Positions 58,904-64,000 of a stretch of 64,000 bases of DNA are shown piece after piece. Location of the stretch: positions 62,001 to 126,000 of the forward strand of contig VJZX01000002.1 in the NCBI GenBank assembly GCA_009663185.1, written 5' to 3'. Position 1 is the stretch's first letter; every line of letters begins with the position of its first letter. Under the pieces are notes generated by a model that was not told the DNA's origin, ran no database searches, and worked only from the letters and a program-made list of their open reading frames with translations. A program made the translations under genes and the position numbers. The stretch comes from Isoptericola halalbus (GTDB taxonomy: Bacteria > Actinomycetota > Actinomycetes > Actinomycetales > Cellulomonadaceae).

Positions 58904-60210
58904 GCGCACCCGTGGCCACCGTCGCCTCGACCCCGGGCTTCCGCCCGGTCATCGTCGGCTCCGACATCGGCGTCTACGGCCTCACGCGCTCGTTCCACGA
59001 GCGCTACGGCGTGCGCACGACGGTCGTCGCGTTCGCCGAGCCCGGGCCCATCGCCTACTCGCGCCTCATCGACACCGTCCTCTCGGGCACCGCGCCGCAG
59101 GAGATCGTCGCGACACTCGTGCGGGTCGCGCGCGAGCATGTCGCCGGGTCGCCGGACCGGCTCGTGCTGCTCACGAACATGGACTGGGTCGTGCGAGTGC
59201 TCGTCCACCACCGGGCCGAGCTCGAGGATGCGGGGTACGTCGTCCCGTTGGCCGACGCCGCGCTCATCGACCGCATCAGCGACAAGGCCGAGTTCTCCGC
59301 GATCTGCACCGAGCTCGGCATCCCGACACCGGGCACGGTCATCCAGGACTTCGCCGGAGCCGCCGACCCGGCGTGGGCGCCGCTGCCGGTCGACTTCCCG
59401 TTCCCCGTGATCGCCAAGCCGGCGAGCAGCGCGGACTACCACGACGTGAGGTTCGCCGGGAAGAAGAAGATCTATGAGATCGCCACGCCCGCCGAGCTCG
59501 ACCGGCTCCTGACGAGCCTGCGCGAGGCCGGGTTCCGCGGCCGCTTCCTCGTCCAGGAGATGATCCCGGGCGACGACACGCAGATGCGCTCGGTCACCAC
59601 GTACACCGACACGTCGGGCCGCGTCACCCTGCGCTGCTCGGCGCACGTGCTCCTCGAGGAGCGCACCCCGGCGGCGCGGGGCAACCCGTCGGCGATGATC
59701 GTCGAGCCCATCGAGGATGTCCTCGACGCCGCCCAGCGGATCTGCGAGCACTCCGGCTGGCGCGGGTTCGCGAACTTCGACGTCAAGCTCGACCCGCGCG
59801 ACGGCGTGTTCAAGTTCTTCGAGCAGAACCCGCGCATCGGGCGCAACAACTACTACGTCACCGCGGGCGGGCAGAACCCGACCGAGGTCCTCGTGGACGA
59901 CGTCGTGCACGGCGTGCGCCGCGAGCCGGTCACGGCCACGCGCGAGGTGCTCTACGCCGTCGTGCCGCACCGGCTCCTGCGCCGGTACGTGCTCGACCCG
60001 GCGCTGAACGCGCGCGTCGTCGGCCTCATGAGGTCGGGGCGGACGGTGCACCCGCTGCGGTACCGTGCGGACGCGGCGCCCCGCCGTCGGATCTACGTGC
60101 TCACCGCGCTGGTCAACCACTGGCGCAAGTACCGCACCTACTACCCGATCGAGGCGCTGCGCAAGAACTACGCGGCCAACTCCTCGACGCCCGCCACGGA
60201 GGTCCGGTGA
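58900..60210 (+). CDS. ATP-grasp carboxylate-amine ligase, paralogue 1 (probable peptidoglycan cross-bridge ligase)
   Basis: A 436-residue ATP-grasp enzyme. The N-terminal domain begins PVIVGSDIGVYGLTRSFHER. The ATP-grasp core (about 130-330) has FPVIAKPASSADYHDVRFAG, FLVQEMIPGDDTQMRSVTTY, and the Mg-binding FFEQNPRIGRNNYY. The family adds an amino acid to a carboxylate through an acyl-phosphate. Members next to Asp/Glu racemases include the D-aspartate ligase that builds peptidoglycan side bridges (Aslfm of Enterococcus faecium, from memory). It starts at GTG 58900, overlapping gnd by 4 bases, and overlaps the second ATP-grasp gene by 4 bases. It is soluble and cytoplasmic. Confidence 0.8.
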   Translation: MSAPVATVASTPGFRPVIVGSDIGVYGLTRSFHERYGVRTTVVAFAEPGPIAYSRLIDTVLSGTAPQEIVATLVRVAREHVAGSPDRLVLLTNMDWVVRVLVHHRAELEDAGYVVPLADAALIDRISDKAEFSAICTELGIPTPGTVIQDFAGAADPAWAPLPVDFPFPVIAKPASSADYHDVRFAGKKKIYEIATPAELDRLLTSLREAGFRGRFLVQEMIPGDDTQMRSVTTYTDTSGRVTLRCSAHVLLEERTPAARGNPSAMIVEPIEDVLDAAQRICEHSGWRGFANFDVKLDPRDGVFKFFEQNPRIGRNNYYVTAGGQNPTEVLVDDVVHGVRREPVTATREVLYAVVPHRLLRRYVLDPALNARVVGLMRSGRTVHPLRYRADAAPRRRIYVLTALVNHWRKYRTYYPIEALRKNYAANSSTPATEVR

Positions 60211-61490
60211 CCCGTCGACTGCAGCCCGTCGTCCTCGGCGGCGACATCGGTGCCTACAGCCTCGCCCGGGCGTTCCACGAGGCGTACGGGGTCAAGGCGA
60301 TCGTCGTCTCGGGTGCCTCGACGGGGCTCGTGCGGTACTCGCGGATCCTGACCCACGTGGTCGAGCCGCGCATCGACGACCCGGAGGCGATCGTCGCCCG
60401 CCTGCGCACGATCGCCGACCAGCACGGCGACGCCGAGCTGGTCGCGGTCGGCTCCGCGGACTGGCTCGTGCGCACGCTCGTGCAGAATCGGGACCGGCTG
60501 GAAGACCGCTACACGATCCCGTACGTCCGCGAGGACCTGCTGGCGCGCCTCACGGACAAGGAGGAGTTCGGCGCGCTGTGCGCCGAGCTCGGCATCGCGC
60601 ACCCGACCACGGTCGTGCACGACGTCGCGGCGGGCGGCGAGCCGGACACGAGCGGCCTGACGTTCCCCGTCATCGCGAAGGCCGCGAGCACCGCCGCCTA
60701 TCACGACGTCGAGTTCGCCGGGAAGAAGAAGGTCTTCACCGTCGCGACGCGCACCGAGCTGGTCGACCTGCTCGCCCGCGTGCACGATGCGGGCTACACC
60801 GGGTCGTTCATCATCCAGGACTACATCCCGGGCGACGACTCGGGCATGCGGATCCTCACGTGCTACTCGGACGCGCAGGGCAAGGTGCGCTTCTCGGCGT
60901 TCGGGCACGTGCTGCTCGAGGAGCACACGCCCGGCGCGCTCGGGAACCCGGCCGGCATCATCACCGGGCTGCAGCCCGAGGTCGTCGACCAGGCGCGTCG
61001 GCTGCTCGAGCACGTGGGCTGGACCGGCTTCGCCAACTTCGACCTGAAGTACGACCCGCGTGACGGCCGGTACGTGTTCTTCGAGCTCAACCCCCGCCTG
61101 GGCCGGTCGAACTTCTACATCACCGGCGCGGGTGCGAACCCGGTGCGGTTCTACGTGCACGAGCACCTGCACGGCCTCGACCCGGAGCCGCGGGCGGTGC
61201 TGGGTCCGAAGACGGCGCTGACGCCCGACGGTGAGCTCTCCAACGAGCACCTGTACACCGTGCTGCCGGGGCCGTTGCTGCGCAGGTACGTCGCCGACCG
61301 TGGTCTGCGGTCCCGCACCCGGCGGCTGCAGCTCACCATGCGCGCGACCAACCCGCTCTGGTACCGCCACGAGTGGGACCCGCGCCGCGTCGCGTACCTC
61401 GTCGTCGCGCAGCTCAACCACGTCCGTAAGTACGCGCGGCACTACCCGGTGGCACAGGCCCGCGCGCTCGCGTGGAAGGGCGGGGCGTGA
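60207..61490 (+). CDS. ATP-grasp carboxylate-amine ligase, paralogue 2 (probable peptidoglycan cross-bridge ligase)
   Basis: A 427-residue paralogue of the preceding gene with the same architecture: VVLGGDIGAYSLARAFHEAY, FPVIAKAASTAAYHDVEFAG, FIIQDYIPGDDSGMRILTCY, and FFELNPRLGRSNFYITGAG. The two align along their whole length, so they arose by tandem duplication. Both keep the Mg/ATP residues, so both should be active but may differ in the amino acid added. The conserved C-terminal HVRKYARHYPVAQ matches HWRKYRTYYPIEA of the first copy. It is coupled by 4-base overlaps on both sides. See the racemase entry for the joint role. Confidence 0.8.
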   Translation: MTRRLQPVVLGGDIGAYSLARAFHEAYGVKAIVVSGASTGLVRYSRILTHVVEPRIDDPEAIVARLRTIADQHGDAELVAVGSADWLVRTLVQNRDRLEDRYTIPYVREDLLARLTDKEEFGALCAELGIAHPTTVVHDVAAGGEPDTSGLTFPVIAKAASTAAYHDVEFAGKKKVFTVATRTELVDLLARVHDAGYTGSFIIQDYIPGDDSGMRILTCYSDAQGKVRFSAFGHVLLEEHTPGALGNPAGIITGLQPEVVDQARRLLEHVGWTGFANFDLKYDPRDGRYVFFELNPRLGRSNFYITGAGANPVRFYVHEHLHGLDPEPRAVLGPKTALTPDGELSNEHLYTVLPGPLLRRYVADRGLRSRTRRLQLTMRATNPLWYRHEWDPRRVAYLVVAQLNHVRKYARHYPVAQARALAWKGGA

Positions 61491-62203
61491 GAGGGGCGGA
61501 CCTGCCCGTCGGGGTGATCGGGGGCGTCGGGCCGCTCGCGACCGCCTACTTCCTGCAGCGCGTCGTGCAGCGCACGCACGCCGAGCGCGACCAGGACCAC
61601 GTCGACCTGGTCGTGCTCAACCACGCGACGATCCCGGACCGGACGGACTACGTCCTGGGACGCTCCGACGCCGACCCGGGTCCCGTGCTCGCGCGCGATG
61701 CCAAGCGGCTCGAGGAGTTCGGCGTCAGCTTCCTCGTGATGCCGTGCAACACGGCGCACTACTTCACCCAGCAGGTGCTCGACGCGATCAGCACGCCGTT
61801 CGTGTCGATCGTCGACGTGACGGTCGCGGCGGCGCGCCGGCGGGTGCCCGGGACCCGGACCGTGGGTCTGCTCGCCACGGCCGGTACGGTCGCCTCGCGC
61901 GTGTACGACGACGCGTTCGCCGCGCACGGGATCTCGGTCATCACCCCGGAGCCCGACGACCAGGACGTGGTCAACCGCGTGATCTACGAGCAGGTCAAGG
62001 CCGGGCGCCCGTCCGACCCGGACGCGCTGCGTGCGGTCGCGGGCCGGCTCGTCGACCAGGGCGCCTCGGTCGTGGTGCTGGGCTGCACCGAGCTGTCGGT
62101 GGCCGCCGTCGACCACCACCTGCTCGACGAGCCGCCGTTCCTCGACTCGATGGACGAGCTCGTGCGCGCGACGATCGAGGCCGCAGGCCACGAGGTGCGC
62201 TGA
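61487..62203 (+). CDS. Aspartate/glutamate racemase family protein
   Basis: A 238-residue Asp/Glu racemase. The N-terminal VGVIGGVGPLATAYFLQRVV is characteristic of aspartate racemases. Both catalytic Cys are present, in VMPCNTAHYF (near 86) and VVLGCTELSV (near 200). The second motif, GCTEL rather than GCTHYP of MurI, points to aspartate-type racemases. It would make D-Asp (or D-Glu) for the two ATP-grasp ligases encoded just upstream, with which it overlaps by 4 bases. This gene set suggests D-amino-acid incorporation into the cell wall bridge. The stereo- and substrate specificity is inferred. Confidence 0.85.
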   Translation: MRGADLPVGVIGGVGPLATAYFLQRVVQRTHAERDQDHVDLVVLNHATIPDRTDYVLGRSDADPGPVLARDAKRLEEFGVSFLVMPCNTAHYFTQQVLDAISTPFVSIVDVTVAAARRRVPGTRTVGLLATAGTVASRVYDDAFAAHGISVITPEPDDQDVVNRVIYEQVKAGRPSDPDALRAVAGRLVDQGASVVVLGCTELSVAAVDHHLLDEPPFLDSMDELVRATIEAAGHEVR

Positions 62204-62241
62204 GGTACCTCAGCCGTGCGGTCTGTCGGCCGAGGCTGCGG

Positions 62242-62748
62242 TCAGCCGAGGCGGCTGGTCCCCGAGTACAGGTGCAGCACGGGGACGTGCAGCTCCTCGC
62301 GGGCCCGCGACGCCCAGTCGGCGTGGAACGTGTCCTCGACGGCGTGCGGGTACGTCACGACGACGACCTCGCGCACGCCGTCGTGGCCGTCGGCCCCGCC
62401 GCTGGCGGCGACCGCGGTCCTCAGGGCGGGAAGCGGGTCGTCCTGGGTGACCGCCCCCTCGGCGGCGGCGCCCGCCCGGCGCAGGAGTCTCAGCGAGATC
62501 GCGAGCTGCTCGGCCGCGGTCGCGGTGGCCTCGGCCGGCGTCGGCTCCCGTCGGATGAGCTCCTCCCACGCCTCGCGCAGCTCGCCCAGCCCCAGGTGGT
62601 CGATGATCGAGGCCACGACGTTGCGATCGGTGTCGGCGGGCACGAGCACGCGGTAGTCGACGTCCTCGCCCGCGTGCAGGGACGTGATGTGCTCGACGTC
62701 GGCGGGGTTAAGGGCGTCCTCGGTGAGGATGACAATCGTCTGCGGCAT
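62242..62748 (-). CDS. Hypothetical protein
   Basis: A 168-residue soluble protein. The N-terminus MPQTIVILTEDALNPADVEH has a Rossmann-like first strand. A helical middle part (LREAWEELIRREPTPAEATA) follows, and the C-terminal strand VREVVVVTYPHAVEDTFHAD precedes WASRAREELHVPVLHLYSG. The alternating pattern hints at a universal-stress-like alpha/beta fold, but no family is assigned. It ends just past the racemase and lies 10 bases downstream of the reductase gene, in the same direction, so they may be cotranscribed. Confidence 0.6.
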   Translation of the reverse strand: MPQTIVILTEDALNPADVEHITSLHAGEDVDYRVLVPADTDRNVVASIIDHLGLGELREAWEELIRREPTPAEATATAAEQLAISLRLLRRAGAAAEGAVTQDDPLPALRTAVAASGGADGHDGVREVVVVTYPHAVEDTFHADWASRAREELHVPVLHLYSGTSRLG

Positions 62749-62757
62749 GGCAGCAAA

Positions 62758-63564
62758 CTACGGCAGCAGCGCCGCCGACGCCGCTCGGTCGATCTCCCAG
62801 CGTGCGATGAGGGTCCCGCTGCCGGGCGCGACGAGCAGGTGGCCCAGCCGGGCGGGGACCGGGGGTCCCGACGACGCCCCGAGCGGGCCGTGCCCCGCGA
62901 TGATCCGGCCCGGCCCCGGCCCGACGAGCTCCGGCGTCGTCGTCACGCACAGCTCGTCGACGACCCCCGCGGCGAGCATGGTGCCGAGCAGCCGCGGGCC
63001 ACCCTCCGAGAGCACGCGCGTCATCCCGCGCTCCGCCAGCGCGTCGAGCGCCGCGGCGAGGTCGACGTGACCGTCCCCTTCAGGGCCCGGCACCTCGATG
63101 ACCCGGTCGGCGCCGACGGCCGCGGCCGCGGGTGGCGCCCCGGCCCGGCCTGTGACGACCCACGGCCGGTGCCGGTCACCGAGCACCCTCTCGGGGAGGT
63201 GCCCGTGGCGCGTGACCACCGCGAGCTCGAGCGGTGCCCCGCTGCACAGGTGCTCCAGGCCCCGCGGGCGCTTGAGCGTGGTGTACCGCTCGACCCGCGC
63301 CGTGCCGGCCCCCACGAGCACGACGTCGGCCAGCGCGCGCAGGACGCGGAAGACCCGCAAGTCGGCCGCGTCGTTGATCGAGCCGGACCGGTGGTCCGGC
63401 CCCCACGCCGCGCCGTCGACCGCCGAGACCATGTTGACGCGCAGGTGCCGGGTGCCGGGCGGGCCGGCGTCGTACAGGGCGGCGAGCCGGGTCTCGGCGG
63501 GGTCGGGCGGCAGGAGCTCGGTGCTCGGCGCGACGAGCTCGAGCGGCGGGGTGTCTGGGCTCAC
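62758..63564 (-). CDS. RibD C-terminal-like pyrimidine reductase family protein
   Basis: A 268-residue dihydrofolate-reductase-fold protein of the RibD_C group: HLRVNMVSAVDGAAWGPDHR, DAADLRVFRVLRALADVVLV with GAGTARVERY, and RVLSEGGPRLLGTMLAAGVV. RibD_C reduces the ribosyl group of a riboflavin precursor with NADPH. Stand-alone homologues in Actinobacteria (Rv2671 type, from memory) have weak dihydrofolate reductase activity. No other riboflavin gene is nearby. I use the GTG at 63564. It is divergent from zapE with about 37 bases between starts. Confidence 0.85.
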   Translation of the reverse strand: MSPDTPPLELVAPSTELLPPDPAETRLAALYDAGPPGTRHLRVNMVSAVDGAAWGPDHRSGSINDAADLRVFRVLRALADVVLVGAGTARVERYTTLKRPRGLEHLCSGAPLELAVVTRHGHLPERVLGDRHRPWVVTGRAGAPPAAAAVGADRVIEVPGPEGDGHVDLAAALDALAERGMTRVLSEGGPRLLGTMLAAGVVDELCVTTTPELVGPGPGRIIAGHGPLGASSGPPVPARLGHLLVAPGSGTLIARWEIDRAASAALLP

Positions 63565-63601
63565 AGCGCCCAGGCTACGGCCGCGCGTAGGCTGGGACCT
63601 C

Positions 63602-64000
63602 GTGACCGCCGCCCCGGAGACCTCGTCGGACCCGACGTCGCACGCCCCCCGCACGCTGACAGGCGTCCGCCCGTCGGTTTCCCCGCAGCGGCTGCTCGCC
63701 GATCTCGTGCCACCGCGCCACTTCGCCGACGCGCGGTTCTCGACCTACCGCGCCAACCCGGCCTACCCGAGCCAGGCGAGCACGCTGGCGCGCCTGGAGG
63801 AGGTCGCGCGCCAGATCACCGCCCCGCCTCGGACGGGCCTGCGTGCGCTGCTCGGCCGGCGTCCCGCGCCGCCCGCGGTCTACATGGACGGCGGCTTCGG
63901 CGTCGGCAAGACGCACCTGCTCACGTCGCTCGCGCACGCCGTGCGTGCGGAGCTGGGCGCGGGTGCCGCTGCGTTCGGCACGTTCGTCGAGTACACCAAC
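63602..64000 (+). CDS. zapE: Cell division protein ZapE / AFG1-like ATPase (3' end outside window)
   Basis: The first 133 codons of an AFG1/ZapE ATPase. After a variable N-terminus (GTG 63602) come RPSVSPQRLLADLVPPRHFA, YRANPAYPSQASTLARLEEV, and the Walker A motif MDGGFGVGKTHLLTSLAHAV (about 97-104 for the P-loop). The GFGVGKTHL variant is typical of actinobacterial ZapE. In Escherichia coli ZapE acts at the Z ring. The frame is open to the last base of the window. Confidence 0.88.
   Translation, partial: MTAAPETSSDPTSHAPRTLTGVRPSVSPQRLLADLVPPRHFADARFSTYRANPAYPSQASTLARLEEVARQITAPPRTGLRALLGRRPAPPAVYMDGGFGVGKTHLLTSLAHAVRAELGAGAAAFGTFVEYTN

Overview
The window is GC-rich (roughly 70% or more) chromosomal DNA from an actinobacterium. 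The evidence is strong G/C at third codon positions, many GTG starts, 4-bp GTGA/ATGA gene overlaps, and actinobacterial markers: sepH, DUF4193, DUF3093, DUF3710, DUF3159, DUF3000, DUF5998 and GuaB1. From memory, the order suhB - DUF4193 - DUF3093 - dut - DUF3710 - OB-fold - DUF3159 - trkA pair - permease - RNA methyltransferase, and later dxs - RNase D-like - DUF3000 - RibD-like - zapE, resembles the Mycobacterium tuberculosis Rv2670-Rv2701 neighbourhood. Plant-polymer enzymes and a predicted D-amino-acid cross-bridge cluster suggest Micrococcales (Cellulomonadaceae/Promicromonosporaceae-like). That placement is inference. No rRNA, tRNA or CRISPR was seen.

Layout. 1-5.1 kb is accessory carbohydrate metabolism: the 3' part of a secreted DUF4978/GH-A-like enzyme with binding modules, a strong hairpin, an IS481-type transposase scrap and a GH65 phosphorylase. 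5.8-36.2 kb is mostly conserved core: metH, two GNAT proteins, an alpha/beta hydrolase, a ParC-like topoisomerase subunit, a GNAT/acyl-CoA-synthetase fusion, a phosphodiesterase, thymidine kinase, sepH, a TRIC-type channel, suhB, DUF4193, dut, two TrkA-type proteins divergent from a KimA-like transporter, an RNA methyltransferase, and acnA behind a palindromic operator.

36.2-42.3 kb is a second accessory stretch, full of gene debris: a discoidin/FIVAR tail with an internal stop, a MarR 3' end, a frameshifted sulfotransferase, an integrase C-terminus, pieces of secreted-enzyme tails and a GH43-like start. It also has three intact genes: a divergent alpha/beta hydrolase/TetR pair with shared operator sites, and a secreted SGNH hydrolase. 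The SGNH hydrolase shares two modules, in reversed order, with the enzyme at the window start.

42.3-64 kb returns to core functions. A coupled Nudix-phosphotransferase-arginase-fold operon is followed by guaB1 divergent from dxs, a GDSL lipase-like gene, a GCS2-type ligase, a PIG-L deacetylase, a fadA-fadB beta-oxidation pair, an RNase D-like gene and DUF3000. Next comes a tightly coupled gnd - ATP-grasp - ATP-grasp - Asp/Glu racemase operon, then a RibD-like reductase divergent from zapE, which is cut by the window end. The most interesting functional prediction is that the two paralogous ATP-grasp ligases and the racemase make the D-Asp/D-Glu-containing interpeptide bridge of the cell wall.
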